From Alphaproteobacteria bacterium (lineage in GTDB: Bacteria; Pseudomonadota; Alphaproteobacteria; Rickettsiales; SXRF01), in the NCBI GenBank assembly GCA_013288305.1, contig JABDCD010000006.1, positions 1 to 41,863 of the forward strand: a stretch of DNA of 41,863 bases, given 5' to 3'. Of this stretch, positions 20,382 through 30,685 are shown in pieces. The notes under the pieces were generated by a model. The model was given only the letters and a program-made list of their open reading frames with translations. It had not been told where the DNA came from and searched no databases. The position numbers were made by a program, and so were the translations under genes. Numbering within the stretch: position 1 is the first letter of the stretch; each line of letters opens with the position of its first letter.

Positions 20382-20720
20382 ATGGCCAAGCTGATCATGC
20401 GAGTCGAGGGGTTGAACGGGCAGGTCGAGCTGCTGGCCGATCGCGTGGTGATTCACCGGAAAGGCTTATGGAACGCGTTGACTTATGGCCTCAATGCCAA
20501 GCGGGAAATCCCCTTGAGCGCCATGTCGGAAGTGCAGTTCAAGGAGGCGTCCCGGTTCAACTTCGGCGAGATCGAATTCGTCGGCGGCGGCCGGGCTGCC
20601 CAGACCAAAAAGAAAATCAATCTCAACGCCGTGAAATTCAGGCGGGACAAGAACCAGGAATTTGAGATGCTCAAAGAAAAGATGTTTGAGATTATGGAAC
20701 AATATGCGCGCAATAAATAA
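20382..20720 (+). CDS. Hypothetical protein, possibly PH-like/DUF4429-like
   Basis: LNGQVELLADRVVIHRKGLWNALTYGLNAKREIPLSAMSEVQFKEASRFNFGEIEFVGGG resembles bacterial PH-like domains. Confidence 0.6.
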   Translation: MAKLIMRVEGLNGQVELLADRVVIHRKGLWNALTYGLNAKREIPLSAMSEVQFKEASRFNFGEIEFVGGGRAAQTKKKINLNAVKFRRDKNQEFEMLKEKMFEIMEQYARNK

Positions 20721-20736
20721 CGATGTCATTATTCTT

Positions 20737-20793
20737 ATGTCCAAACTGACCATTGACGACTGCGAATTTTTTTTCGAGATGATGAACCAGTAA
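20737..20793 (+). other. Vestigial copy of the nuoG 5' end (18-codon ORF)
   Basis: ATGtCCAAACTGACCATTGACG vs nuoG ATGcCCAAACTGACCATTGACG (21/22), then TAA at 20791; encodes MSKLTIDDCEFFFEMMNQ*. Confidence 0.6.
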
Positions 20794-20816
20794 AATAAGC
20801 AAACGAGGTAACAGTA

Positions 20817-21269
20817 ATGCCTATATTTCTATATTGTGTAATTGGATTGATGATGGCTGTCCCGGCAAACGCTGCCGAAGACGCATATCCTGTATCTCCT
20901 GCGGTTTCACCTTCGGTATCCCGGTTGCAGCCGCAAGCCGGTAGCGCGCAGCAGGCAGGCGGCGCACAAAAACTTAATCCCGTACAAATGAAAAAAAATA
21001 CGGAGGATGCTATAAATGCCATGAACGCGGTACAAAGCAGTCTTTGGGACCAATCAATGATTGCTCTCCTGCCGATGGTCATCATATTGATTACTATTGT
21101 GCTTTTATATGCGTTCAAGATACGCCAGGATAGTAAATTAGGCAGACGCATCATCGACAATTACGCTAATAATCAGCTCATCATGGAACGCCAGCGCATG
21201 ATGCTTGAGCATCTGGCCAATATCGAAAAATTATTGATCGATATTTCACATAAATTGGATAAGAAATAA
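20817..21269 (+). CDS. Hypothetical membrane protein (signal peptide plus TM plus coiled region)
   Basis: MPIFLYCVIGLMMAVPANAAE... then MIALLPMVIILITIVLLYAFKIRQDSKLGRRIIDNYANNQLIMERQRMMLEHLANIEKLLIDI. Confidence 0.65.
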   Translation: MPIFLYCVIGLMMAVPANAAEDAYPVSPAVSPSVSRLQPQAGSAQQAGGAQKLNPVQMKKNTEDAINAMNAVQSSLWDQSMIALLPMVIILITIVLLYAFKIRQDSKLGRRIIDNYANNQLIMERQRMMLEHLANIEKLLIDISHKLDKK

Positions 21270-21272
21270 TTC

Positions 21273-23339
21273 ATGCCCAAACTGACCATTGACGGACAAG
21301 AGATCGAAGTCGAACCCGGCACGGTGATCATCCAGGCCTGCGAGCAGTTGGGCATCGAGATTCCGCGCTTTTGTTATCATGAGCGGCTGGCCATCGCCGG
21401 GAATTGCCGCATGTGTTTGGTTGAGGTATCGCCCGGACCGCCCAAGCCGCAGGCCAGTTGCGCGCTGCCGTGCGCCGATAACATGGTGGTCAAAACCAAC
21501 TCGCCGATGGTGAAAAAAGCGCGCGAGGGTGTGATGGAATTCCTGCTCATCAACCATCCGCTGGATTGCCCGATCTGCGACCAGGGCGGCGAGTGCGATT
21601 TGCAGGACCAAGCGCTTTTTTACGGCCAGGGCAAAAGCCGCTACCGCGAGATGAAACGCGCCGTCGAAGATAAATACATGGGGCCGGTGATCAAAACGCA
21701 GATGACGCGCTGTATCCACTGCACGCGTTGTATCCGCTTCGCCGAAGACATCGCGGGCGTGCCGGAGTTGGGCGCGTTCGGCCGCGGCGAACATATGGAA
21801 GTCGGGACGTATGTCGAAAAAGCGATTACGTCGGAGCTTTCCGGAAATCTGGTTGATATTTGCCCCGTCGGCGCGCTGACCTCGCGGCCCTATGCCTTTG
21901 TCGCGCGCCCATGGGACTTGAAAAAAACCGAATCGATCGATGTGATGGATGCGGTCGGCTCGGCAATTCGCATTGATTCCCGCGGCGAAGCGGTGCTGCG
22001 CATTTTGCCGCGCATTAACGAGGATATCAACGAGGAATGGATTTCCGACAAGACGCGCCATGCCTGCGACGGGCTGCGCGTGCAGCGGCTCGACCGGCCG
22101 TATATCCGAAATGCCGAAGGCAAGCTGGTGGAGGCGACATGGCCGGAAGCGTTTGCGCTCATTGCCGAATGGATGAAGCGCCTGCAACCGGAGGAGATGG
22201 CGGCACTGGCGGGCGATCTGGCCTGCGCCGAAAGCGTCATGGCGCTACGCGATTTGCTCGATGGGCTGGGTGTTGTCAGCCGCGATTGCCGCATTGATGG
22301 CGCGCATCTTGATGCGGCGAATCGTGCCCATTATCTATTCAATACGACCATCGCCGGCATCGAACAGGCCGATATGTGCCTGCTCATCGGAGCCAATCCA
22401 CGCCGTGAAGCGGCGATGGTGAATGCCCGTATCCGCAAGGCATGGCGTCATGGGCTGAAGGTGTATCATATCGGGGCGGAAACTGACCTGACCTATCCTT
22501 ATGAAACGCTCGGAAACGATCCGGGCCTTCTTGGCGATATTGCCGGCGGGCGGCATGAATTGTCCAAAATTTTAACCGCCGCCAAAAAGCCGATGCTTAT
22601 TTTAGGCAGCGGAGCGCTGGCGCGTCCCGACGGCGAGGAAATTTTCGCAGCGGCGCGGGCGATTGCGGATAAGTGCGGCCTGGTCAAGGACGGCTGGAAC
22701 GGCTTTAACGTGCTGCATCATGGGGCGGCGAGGGCAGGGGCGCTCGATCTCGGCTTCGTGCCTGCCGAGGGCGGCAAGCCTATGGGGAAAATCTTCGACG
22801 GATGCCGCCGCGAGGAAATCAAGCTAGTCTATTTGCTGGGCGCCGACGAATTCGATATGGAGCGGCTGGCCAATGCTTTCGTTATCTACCAGGGGCATCA
22901 TGGCGACGCCGGGGCGCATTGGGCGGACGTGGTGCTGCCCGGCGCGGCCTATACGGAGAAAGACGCGACCTACGTCAACCTCGAAGGCCGCGTGCAGCAG
23001 ACGAAACGCGCCGTGTTCCCGCCCGGCCAGGCCAAGGAAGACTGGGCGATCATCCGCGCGCTTTCGGACGCGCTGGGTAAGCCGTTGCCCTATGATAACC
23101 TGGCGCAATTGCGCGCGCGCATGGTGAAGCTTGCGCCGCATTTTGCTAACGTAGACGAAGTTATTCCCGCCGCATGGCCTGCGATGCCGGAACATGGCGG
23201 TCAGTTCCGTATATCCGATGCGCCGTTCGAGGAATTCATCAGTAATTTCTACATGACCGACCCGATCAGCCGCGCTTCCAAGACGATGGCGGAATGTACG
23301 AAGGAAATTCTGGGGCAGGGGATGAGGAAGGTGGCGTAA
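21273..23339 (+). CDS. nuoG: NADH-quinone oxidoreductase subunit G
   Basis: IPRFCYHERLAIAGNCRMCLVEV...NHPLDCPICDQGGECDLQDQALFYG...RCIHCTRCIRFAEDIAGVPELG...GNLVDICPVGALTSRPYAF. Confidence 0.98.
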   Translation: MPKLTIDGQEIEVEPGTVIIQACEQLGIEIPRFCYHERLAIAGNCRMCLVEVSPGPPKPQASCALPCADNMVVKTNSPMVKKAREGVMEFLLINHPLDCPICDQGGECDLQDQALFYGQGKSRYREMKRAVEDKYMGPVIKTQMTRCIHCTRCIRFAEDIAGVPELGAFGRGEHMEVGTYVEKAITSELSGNLVDICPVGALTSRPYAFVARPWDLKKTESIDVMDAVGSAIRIDSRGEAVLRILPRINEDINEEWISDKTRHACDGLRVQRLDRPYIRNAEGKLVEATWPEAFALIAEWMKRLQPEEMAALAGDLACAESVMALRDLLDGLGVVSRDCRIDGAHLDAANRAHYLFNTTIAGIEQADMCLLIGANPRREAAMVNARIRKAWRHGLKVYHIGAETDLTYPYETLGNDPGLLGDIAGGRHELSKILTAAKKPMLILGSGALARPDGEEIFAAARAIADKCGLVKDGWNGFNVLHHGAARAGALDLGFVPAEGGKPMGKIFDGCRREEIKLVYLLGADEFDMERLANAFVIYQGHHGDAGAHWADVVLPGAAYTEKDATYVNLEGRVQQTKRAVFPPGQAKEDWAIIRALSDALGKPLPYDNLAQLRARMVKLAPHFANVDEVIPAAWPAMPEHGGQFRISDAPFEEFISNFYMTDPISRASKTMAECTKEILGQGMRKVA

Positions 23340-23342
23340 CCC

Positions 23343-23427
23343 GTCATGGCCTGAATTACGAAGTAATTCTAAGGCCATCCAGTCTTTCTGGATCCCCCTA
23401 GAGTTGCTTCGCAACTCGGGGGATGAC
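23343..23427 (+). repeat. GTCAT...ATGAC element, double bulged hairpin (upstream of GIY-YIG ORF)
   Basis: GTCAT | GGCCT-GAATTAC-gaa-GTAATTC-TA-AGGCC | ATCCAG-tcttt-CTGGAT | CCCCC-TA-GAGTTGC-ttc-GCAACTC-GGGGG | ATGAC. Confidence 0.85.
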
Positions 23428-23458
23428 GAGGTGGCCATGGCGGAAGAGGAGAATTAAA

Positions 23459-23758
23459 ATGCGCAGGAGGGAATGTATCGCGGTATATATCATGGCAAGC
23501 CGGAGAAACGGCACATTGTATATTGGCGTAACATCAGATCTCATAGGGAGAACATATCAGCATAAAACAAGTGTTGTAGATGGGTTCACTAAAAAATATG
23601 GAGTACATTTGCTTGTATGGTATGAAGTGCATGAATCAATGGAAACTGCTATTCACAGGGAAAAGCGCCTCAAGAAATATACACGTGCCATGAAATTGGC
23701 GTTGATTGAAAAAATGAATCCGGAGTGGAAAGATTTGTATGAAGAGATTGTTGGCTGA
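23459..23758 (+). CDS. Stand-alone GIY-YIG nuclease domain protein
   Basis: AVYIMASRRNGTLYIGVTSDLIGRTYQHKTSVVDGFTKKYGVHLLVWYEVHESMETAIHREKRLKKYTRAMKLALIEKMNPEWKDLYEEI. Confidence 0.92.
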   Translation: MRRRECIAVYIMASRRNGTLYIGVTSDLIGRTYQHKTSVVDGFTKKYGVHLLVWYEVHESMETAIHREKRLKKYTRAMKLALIEKMNPEWKDLYEEIVG

Positions 23759-23767
23759 ATTGAACTC

Positions 23768-23830
23768 GTCATCACCTGAATTAAGAAGACTGGGTCGCCC
23801 TAGAATCGCAAGTGCGATTCGGGCGATGAC
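23768..23830 (+). repeat. GTCAT...ATGAC element (downstream of GIY-YIG ORF), shorter relative of 23343-23427
   Basis: GTCATcaCCTGAATTA...CTGGGTCGCCC-TA-GAATCGC-aagt-GCGATTC-GGGCGATGAC; same backbone as the upstream copy with internal deletion and compensatory stem changes. Confidence 0.85.
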
Positions 23831-23848
23831 AGAGCTTAAGGTGTGTAA

Positions 23849-24862
23849 ATGACAGATTTTTTCAACCAACTCCTCCCCCTCCTTCTCCTCATCGGCAAAA
23901 TCCTGTTGGTGGTGGTGCCGCTCCTCATCTGCGTGGCGATGCTGACGCTGGTGGAGCGCAAGGTGATTGCGGCGATGCAGTTGCGCAAGGGGCCGAATGT
24001 CGTCGGGTTCTGGGGACTGTTGCAGCCCTTTGCCGATGGGTTGAAATTATTGTTCAAGGAAACCATCCTGCCGTCCGAGGCGAGCAAGATTGTGTTCATC
24101 GCCGCGCCGATGCTGACTTTTTCGCTGGCGATGCTGGGCTGGGCGGTGATTCCGATCGCGCCGGATTTCGTCATCGCCGACATTAATGTCGGCATCCTTT
24201 ATCTCTTCGCCATCTCCAGCCTGGGCGTGTACGGCATCATCATGGCCGGCTGGGCGAGCAACTCGAAATACGCCTTCCTCGGCGCCATTCGCTCCAGCGC
24301 GCAGATGGTGAGCTACGAAGTGTCCATCGGCTTCGTCATCGTGACCGTGATGCTGATGTCCGGCTCGCTGAATCTCGGCGATATCGTGCGCGCGCAGGGC
24401 GGCGGCATCCAGCATTGGAATGCGTTCGGCATTTTATTCCCCATGTTCGTCGTGTTTTTCATCTCGGCGCTGGCCGAGACTAACCGCCATCCGTTCGACC
24501 TGCCGGAAGCGGAAGCGGAATTGGTGGCGGGCTATAACGTCGAATATTCGGCGATGAGTTTTGCGCTGTTTTTCCTCGGCGAATACGCCAACATGATCCT
24601 GATGAGCGGCATGGCGACAATTTTATTCCTCGGCGGCTGGCAGCCACCGTTGGATGTCGCGCCGTTTACCCTGGTTCCAGGCGCGGCGTGGTTTATCGCC
24701 AAGGTGCTGGCGTGCCTGTTCGTCTTCATCTGGGCGCGGGCGACGCTGCCGCGCTACCGCTACGATCAACTCATGCGCCTGGGTTGGAAGGTATTTCTGC
24801 CGTTGTCGCTGCTGTGGGTGGTGCTGGTTGCGGGATATGTCGTTTATGCGAAAGCGGGTTAG
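23849..24862 (+). CDS. nuoH: NADH-quinone oxidoreductase subunit H
   Basis: [40 protein letters not shown]...[44 protein letters not shown]. Confidence 0.98.
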   Translation: MTDFFNQLLPLLLLIGKILLVVVPLLICVAMLTLVERKVIAAMQLRKGPNVVGFWGLLQPFADGLKLLFKETILPSEASKIVFIAAPMLTFSLAMLGWAVIPIAPDFVIADINVGILYLFAISSLGVYGIIMAGWASNSKYAFLGAIRSSAQMVSYEVSIGFVIVTVMLMSGSLNLGDIVRAQGGGIQHWNAFGILFPMFVVFFISALAETNRHPFDLPEAEAELVAGYNVEYSAMSFALFFLGEYANMILMSGMATILFLGGWQPPLDVAPFTLVPGAAWFIAKVLACLFVFIWARATLPRYRYDQLMRLGWKVFLPLSLLWVVLVAGYVVYAKAG

Positions 24863-24866
24863 ATAA

Positions 24867-25487
24867 GTGGAAACCTTCGCTTCATGGCTGGTCGATGTGG
24901 TGCAGGGCTTCGGCTATCTCGGTCTGTTCATCACCATGTTTTTCGGAAACGCCCTGGTGCCGATTCCGGTCGAGGCCATCATGATTCCCGCCGGTTACCT
25001 CGTCGAGCAGCACCAGATGAATGTGTGGTTGGTCATGGCCAGCGCCATTTTCGGCGACATCAGCGGCTCGTTGTTTTCTTACTACGTCGCGCGTCACTTT
25101 GGCCGCCGCTTTTTGTTTGCCTATGGCAAATATCTGTTTTTCACCCACGATAAAATCGAGATGCTCGATAAATTTTTCGCCGGTCACGGCGAAATTTCGG
25201 TATTAACCGGCCGCCTGATACCGGGATTGCGCCATTTCATGGCGTTTCCGGCCGGGCTGTCGCACATGAACGTCAAAAAATTCACCACTTATACCGGTGT
25301 TGGCGGTGGACTATGGATGTCAATCTTGGTATTGGTCGGCTATGTGATCGGCGGCAATAAGGCGCTGGTGAAGCATTACATGCCGTATGTCGAAGCTGCG
25401 ATTATCGGAGGAGTGATAATGATGGTGATATGGTACGTGCGGCGCCACCGCCGGAAATTAAGGGAGCAACCCGATGGTAAGGCTTGA
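24867..25487 (+). CDS. DedA/SNARE-associated (VTT-domain) membrane protein between nuoH and nuoI
   Basis: [21 protein letters not shown]...[22 protein letters not shown]...[38 protein letters not shown]. Confidence 0.93.
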   Translation: METFASWLVDVVQGFGYLGLFITMFFGNALVPIPVEAIMIPAGYLVEQHQMNVWLVMASAIFGDISGSLFSYYVARHFGRRFLFAYGKYLFFTHDKIEMLDKFFAGHGEISVLTGRLIPGLRHFMAFPAGLSHMNVKKFTTYTGVGGGLWMSILVLVGYVIGGNKALVKHYMPYVEAAIIGGVIMMVIWYVRRHRRKLREQPDGKA

Positions 25488-25962
25488 CAGGGCAGCGCGC
25501 TCGTTTCTGCTGGCGGAGTTAGTGGCCGGATTCGCCATGACGCTTACCTATTTTTTCAAAAAACCCGTCACCATCAATTATCCATACGAAAAAGGCCCGC
25601 TGTCGCCCCGCTTCCGAGGCGAACATGCGCTGCGGCGTTATCCCAACGGCGAGGAACGCTGCATCGCCTGCAAGCTGTGCGAGGCGATCTGTCCGGCGCA
25701 GGCCATCACCATCGAAGCCGAAGTGCGCGAGGACGGCGGCAGGCGCACGACGCGCTACGACATCGACATGACCAAATGCATCTATTGCGGCTTTTGTCAG
25801 GAAGCCTGCCCGGTCGACGCCATCGTCGAAGGCCCCAATTTCGAATACGCCGCCGAAACGCGCGAGGAATTATTTTACAACAAGGAAAAATTATTGGCCA
25901 ATGGCGACCGCTGGGAACCAGCGCTGGCGGCGAATCTGGAAGCAGATAAGGAGTATAGGTAA
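25474..25962 (+). CDS. nuoI: NADH-quinone oxidoreductase subunit I
   Basis: Two 4Fe-4S motifs [21 protein letters not shown] and [23 protein letters not shown]. Confidence 0.98.
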   Translation: MVRLDRAARSFLLAELVAGFAMTLTYFFKKPVTINYPYEKGPLSPRFRGEHALRRYPNGEERCIACKLCEAICPAQAITIEAEVREDGGRRTTRYDIDMTKCIYCGFCQEACPVDAIVEGPNFEYAAETREELFYNKEKLLANGDRWEPALAANLEADKEYR

Positions 25963-25979
25963 AACATATTGGAATATTT

Positions 25980-26312
25980 ATGGATAACAAAAAACATAAT
26001 CAGCATCCTGTAATTAAAAACATTGAGAGGTCAATGAAACTTTCTTGGGCAATGCTTAAAGCACTATATGATCCGGATCATGTACAACCTGGGCGTGAAA
26101 AGCAGCACCAAGATGTTACTAAGCTTATTCGCAGAATAGATGACGGTGCTGACGAAGAGGTGGGACGTGAACTAATAACGCTACTTAAACAAGACCGGCT
26201 AACGCGGGAAGAACAGGAAGCGTTTGGCACTTTACAACTTTTATTCGAAAGTACGACAACCAAATCATTGCAAAATCTTGGAAAACATGAAGGTAGGTCG
26301 CCTCGAAGATGA
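25980..26312 (+). CDS. Hypothetical protein between nuoI and nuoJ
   Basis: 110-aa ORF overlapping nuoJ start by 4 nt; MDNKKHNQHPVIKNIERSMKLSWAMLKALYDPDHVQ. Confidence 0.6.
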   Translation: MDNKKHNQHPVIKNIERSMKLSWAMLKALYDPDHVQPGREKQHQDVTKLIRRIDDGADEEVGRELITLLKQDRLTREEQEAFGTLQLLFESTTTKSLQNLGKHEGRSPRR

Positions 26313-26941
26313 TTATGCAAGAATTGCTTTCTACCCTCATCTTTTATGTCTTCGCCGCGATCACCCTGGCCTCGGCGGTGATGGTGATTTCGTCGAAAAA
26401 TCCCGTGCATTCAGTGTTTTTCCTGATTCTGGCGTTTTTTAATTCGGCGGGGCTGTTCGTGCTGCTGGGCGCGGAGTTCATCGCCATGATTTTGGTCATT
26501 GTCTATGTCGGCGCGGTGGCGGTGCTGTTTTTATTCGTGGTGATGATGCTCGATATCGACATCGTCGAAATGCGCAACGGTTTCCTGCGCTACCTGCCCA
26601 TGGGCGCCGCCGTCGCTGCTATCGTGTTTTTTGAATTTGCCTTCGTGTTTTATGTGTCGCTGGCGCATCCGTCCGCCTTGGCGCCCGTCAGGCAGGCGAT
26701 TCCAGACAGTGCGCATATCAGTAACACGCAGGCCATCGGCGACGTGCTTTATACTTGGTATCTTTACCCGTTCCAGCTTTCGGGGATCATCCTGCTCATC
26801 GCCATGATCGGCGCCATCACACTGACGCTGCGTCCGCGCCGCCCGGACGTCCGCAAGCAAAATATTGCGCATCAGCTGGCGCGCACTAAGGCGGATGGGG
26901 TGGAGATTGTGCATGTTAAATCGGGCGAGGGGATTTCGTGA
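26309..26941 (+). CDS. nuoJ: NADH-quinone oxidoreductase subunit J
   Basis: [57 protein letters not shown]. Confidence 0.97.
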   Translation: MIMQELLSTLIFYVFAAITLASAVMVISSKNPVHSVFFLILAFFNSAGLFVLLGAEFIAMILVIVYVGAVAVLFLFVVMMLDIDIVEMRNGFLRYLPMGAAVAAIVFFEFAFVFYVSLAHPSALAPVRQAIPDSAHISNTQAIGDVLYTWYLYPFQLSGIILLIAMIGAITLTLRPRRPDVRKQNIAHQLARTKADGVEIVHVKSGEGIS

Positions 26942-27267
26942 TGGAACAACATTTCTTTGGGCAAATCGGCATCATGCATTACCTGGTATTATCCGGCCTG
27001 CTGTTTACGCTGGGCATTTGCGGCATTTTTTTAAACCGCAAGAACATCATTACCATCCTGATGTCGATTGAGTTGATATTGCTTTCGGTCAATATCAATT
27101 TCGTCGCGTTTTCGGTCAAGCTCGGCGACCTCACGGGGCAGATTTTTGCCATGTTCGTCCTCACCGTCGCCGCCGCCGAAGCCGCCATCGGCCTTGCTAT
27201 TTTAGTGATTTATTTCCGCAACCGCGGCAGTATTGCCGTGGAAGATGTCAATCTGATGAAGGGATAA
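26941..27267 (+). CDS. nuoK: NADH-quinone oxidoreductase subunit K
   Basis: [46 protein letters not shown]...[37 protein letters not shown]. Confidence 0.98.
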   Translation: MEQHFFGQIGIMHYLVLSGLLFTLGICGIFLNRKNIITILMSIELILLSVNINFVAFSVKLGDLTGQIFAMFVLTVAAAEAAIGLAILVIYFRNRGSIAVEDVNLMKG

Positions 27268-27269
27268 GG

Positions 27270-29216
27270 ATGATCGCTCTCATCGTATTTCTTCCGCTTT
27301 TTGCCGCGCTGACTGTTGGCCTGATCGTGCGCATCGTCACGCCATGCGCGGCACATTGGCTTACCTGCGGGGCGATGGTCGTTTCGGCGTTGCTGTCGGC
27401 GATGGTGTTTGCCGAATTTGCCGCGCCTGCCGCCGACTGGCGGGAATTATTCGGTGCAGGCGGGCTGATGTATAAGGTGAATATCGCGCCGTGGATTGCC
27501 TCGGGCGATTTCACCGCCGCGTGGACGTTGCGCGTCGATGCGCTGACGGCGGTGATGCTGGTGGTGGTGACGTTCGTATCGGCGGTGGTGCATGTTTATT
27601 CGGTGGGTTATATGCACGAAGACCCGCACCAGCAGCGCTTCATGGCCTACCTGTCGTTGTTCACGTTTTTCATGCTGATGCTGGTGACGTCGGACAATCT
27701 GGTGCAATTATTTCTCGGCTGGGAAGGCGTCGGCCTGTGTTCGTACCTGCTGATCGGTTTCTGGTTCAAAAAGCCGGAGGCCAACGCGGCGGCGATTAAA
27801 GCTTTTCTGGTCAACCGCGTCGGTGATTTTGGCTTTGCCCTGGGAATTTTTGCGGTCTATGGGTTGTTCGGCAGCGTCTATTTCGATCAAATTTTTACCG
27901 CCGCGCCAAAACATGCCGCCGATACGATGCGCTTCCTCGGCCATGAGTGCAATGCATTGACCTTGATCTGCATATTGCTGTTCATCGGCGCGATGGGGAA
28001 ATCAGCGCAAATCGGCCTCCACACCTGGCTTCCCGATGCCATGGAAGGCCCGACGCCGGTGTCGGCGCTGATCCACGCCGCGACGATGGTGACGGCAGGC
28101 GTGTTCCTGGTGGCGCGTTGCTCGCCTTTATTCGAGCAATCGCACACGGCGCTGAATATGGTGTGCATTGTCGGGGCGCTGACCGCCTTTTTCGCCGCGA
28201 CCATCGGGCTGGTGCAGAACGACATCAAACGCGTCATCGCTTATTCGACTTGCTCGCAGCTCGGCTATATGTTTTTCGCCTGCGGCGTCGGGGCATACAG
28301 CGCGGGGATTTTTCACCTGATGACGCACGCGTTTTTCAAGGCGCTGTTGTTCCTCGGCGCTGGCTCTGTCATTCACGGCATGTCGGGCGAGCAGGACATG
28401 CGCAAGATGGGCGGCATCTGGCGTAAAATGCCCATCACCTACGCCTATATGTGGATCGGCTCGCTGGCGCTGGCCGGCATTCCCATCTTCGCCGGATATT
28501 ATTCCAAGGATATGATTCTGGAAGCGGCCTATGCTGCGGGAGGCGTAGGGCGGCTGGCCTTTTGCCTGGGTATTGCCGCAGCGTTCATGACAGCGTTTTA
28601 TTCCTGGCGGCTATTGTTCATGACGTTTCACGGCAAGCCGCGCGCGTCGTATGAAGTGATGCACCATGTCCACGAATCGCCGCCCATCATGCTGAAACCG
28701 TTGTTGTTGCTGGCGTTCGGCGCGGTATTTTCCGGGATGCTCGGCTATTATGTGTTCGGGCTGGCATCGCCGGACGGCGCGTATTGGCAGAATTCGATCG
28801 CTTCGTTCGCCGCGCTTGAAGAGGCGCATCATGTGCCGCATTGGGTCGGCTTCCTGCCGCTGGTGGTAGCGCTGGGTGGCATCGTCCTGGCCTGGCATTT
28901 TTATATCAGGAATCCGGCGCTGCCTACGCGGCTGGCGGCGGATTTCCCGTTCCTCTATCGCTTCCTGCTCAATAAATGGTATTTCGATGAGCTGTATGAT
29001 TTCCTGTTTGTGCAGCCCGCCAAGCGCTTCGGTTATTACCTCTGGAAATTCTGGGACGATAAAATCATCGACGGGCTTGGCCCCAATGGCGCGGCGCTGG
29101 TGACTTATTTTTCCGCCGGGCGGGTCAGCCGCTTGCAAACCGGCTATGTCTATCATTATGCCTTTGCCATGCTGCTTGGCTTCCTCGTCATCGTCAGTTG
29201 GGTGGTGTTCGGATGA
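27270..29216 (+). CDS. nuoL: NADH-quinone oxidoreductase subunit L
   Basis: VVHVYSVGYMHEDPHQQRFMAYLSLFTFFMLMLVTSDNLVQLFLGWEGVGLCSYLLIGFW...LHTWLPDAMEGPTPVSALIHAATMVTAGVFL. Confidence 0.98.
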   Translation: MIALIVFLPLFAALTVGLIVRIVTPCAAHWLTCGAMVVSALLSAMVFAEFAAPAADWRELFGAGGLMYKVNIAPWIASGDFTAAWTLRVDALTAVMLVVVTFVSAVVHVYSVGYMHEDPHQQRFMAYLSLFTFFMLMLVTSDNLVQLFLGWEGVGLCSYLLIGFWFKKPEANAAAIKAFLVNRVGDFGFALGIFAVYGLFGSVYFDQIFTAAPKHAADTMRFLGHECNALTLICILLFIGAMGKSAQIGLHTWLPDAMEGPTPVSALIHAATMVTAGVFLVARCSPLFEQSHTALNMVCIVGALTAFFAATIGLVQNDIKRVIAYSTCSQLGYMFFACGVGAYSAGIFHLMTHAFFKALLFLGAGSVIHGMSGEQDMRKMGGIWRKMPITYAYMWIGSLALAGIPIFAGYYSKDMILEAAYAAGGVGRLAFCLGIAAAFMTAFYSWRLLFMTFHGKPRASYEVMHHVHESPPIMLKPLLLLAFGAVFSGMLGYYVFGLASPDGAYWQNSIASFAALEEAHHVPHWVGFLPLVVALGGIVLAWHFYIRNPALPTRLAADFPFLYRFLLNKWYFDELYDFLFVQPAKRFGYYLWKFWDDKIIDGLGPNGAALVTYFSAGRVSRLQTGYVYHYAFAMLLGFLVIVSWVVFG

Positions 29217-30685
29217 TGCTGACCGCACTCATACTCCTGCCCCTGCTCGGCGCGCTCATCATCATGCTGTTTGCGCATGGCGAGAACGAGCGTTCCGCCG
29301 ACGAAGCGCGCTATATCGCGCTGTTCACCACCTGTATCACTTTTCTCGTTTCGATTTTTACATGGGTCGGGTTCAACGGCGGCACCGCGGATTTCCAGTT
29401 CGTCGAAAAGCATGAATGGTTTGTCGGTTTCAATATCAATTATTATCTTGGGCTAGACGGCATTTCGCTGTTTATGCTATTGCTGACCACTTTCCTGATG
29501 CCGATCTGCATTTTATGCAGCTGGGAATCCATACAAACCCGCGTCCGCGCCTTCATGGTCAGTTTCCTGCTGTTGGAATCGATGGTCATCGGTGTATTCT
29601 GCGCGCTGGATGCCGTCATGTTCTATCTCTTTTTCGAGGGGATGCTGATCCCGATGTATCTCATCATCGGCATCTGGGGCGGCAAGCAGCGCATCTACGC
29701 CGCCTATAAATTCTTCCTCTATACTTTCGCCGGGTCGGTGTTGTTTTTAGTCGCCATACTCTATCTTTATTTCACCTTCGGCACGATGAGCATTCCCGAT
29801 CTGATGAAACTCGCGCCGCAACTGGCGTTGCCGGTGCAGCAATGGTTGTTCCTGGCTATGCTGGCGTCGTTCGCCGTCAAGGTGCCGATGTGGCCGGTGC
29901 ATACTTGGCTGCCTGACGCGCACGTGCAGGCGCCAACCGCTGGTTCGGTCATACTGGCCGGTATTTTGCTCAAAATGGGCGCGTACGGCTTCCTGCGTTT
30001 TTCGCTGCCGATGCTGCCGGGGGCTTCGCATTACTTCGCGCCGCTGATTTTTTCGCTTAGTGTTATTGCCGTAATTTACACCTCACTGGTAGCGCTGATG
30101 CAGCAGGACATGAAGAAACTCATCGCCTATTCGTCGGTGGCACATATGGGCTTTGTGACCATCGGGATTTTCACCTTCAACATGCAGGGCATAGAGGGTG
30201 CAATTATTCAAATGATAAGTCACGGTCTGGTGTCGGGCGCGTTGTTCCTCTGCGTCGGCGTCGTCTATGACCGGCTGCACACCCGTGAAATCGTTCGCTA
30301 CGGCGGCGTGGTCAATGTCATGCCGAAATATGCGGCGATATTCATGTTCTTCACGCTGGCCGCCGTTGGCCTGCCCTCTACGTCGGGCTTCGTCGGTGAA
30401 TTTCTCGTATTGCTCGGCGCGTTCAAGGCGAATACATGGGTGGCATTCCTGGCCACCAGCGGTGTCGTGCTGGGTGCGGCCTATATGCTGTGGCTCTATC
30501 GCCGCGTTGTGTTCGGTGAGATCGTGCATGACGATGTGCGCACGATGAAAGAAATGACCGCGCGCGAGATGACGTTCTTCGTGCCGATTGTGCTGCTGGT
30601 CGTGTGGATCGGACTTTATCCGAAACCGTATTTCAGCGCGATGGAGGCGTCGGTGACGCAGTTGATCAAACAGGTGAAACCATGA
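29213..30685 (+). CDS. nuoM: NADH-quinone oxidoreductase subunit M
   Basis: Starts MMLTALILLPLLGALIIMLF with ATGA overlap; FFEGMLIPMYLIIGIWGG...PVHTWLPDAHVQAPTAGSVILAGILLKMGAYG. Confidence 0.97.
   Translation: MMLTALILLPLLGALIIMLFAHGENERSADEARYIALFTTCITFLVSIFTWVGFNGGTADFQFVEKHEWFVGFNINYYLGLDGISLFMLLLTTFLMPICILCSWESIQTRVRAFMVSFLLLESMVIGVFCALDAVMFYLFFEGMLIPMYLIIGIWGGKQRIYAAYKFFLYTFAGSVLFLVAILYLYFTFGTMSIPDLMKLAPQLALPVQQWLFLAMLASFAVKVPMWPVHTWLPDAHVQAPTAGSVILAGILLKMGAYGFLRFSLPMLPGASHYFAPLIFSLSVIAVIYTSLVALMQQDMKKLIAYSSVAHMGFVTIGIFTFNMQGIEGAIIQMISHGLVSGALFLCVGVVYDRLHTREIVRYGGVVNVMPKYAAIFMFFTLAAVGLPSTSGFVGEFLVLLGAFKANTWVAFLATSGVVLGAAYMLWLYRRVVFGEIVHDDVRTMKEMTAREMTFFVPIVLLVVWIGLYPKPYFSAMEASVTQLIKQVKP

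Noticed and set aside
26078-26410. 110-aa minus-strand ORF over the nuoI-nuoJ junction
   Set aside because: Overlaps antisense to nuoJ and the 25980-26312 ORF with no motif support.
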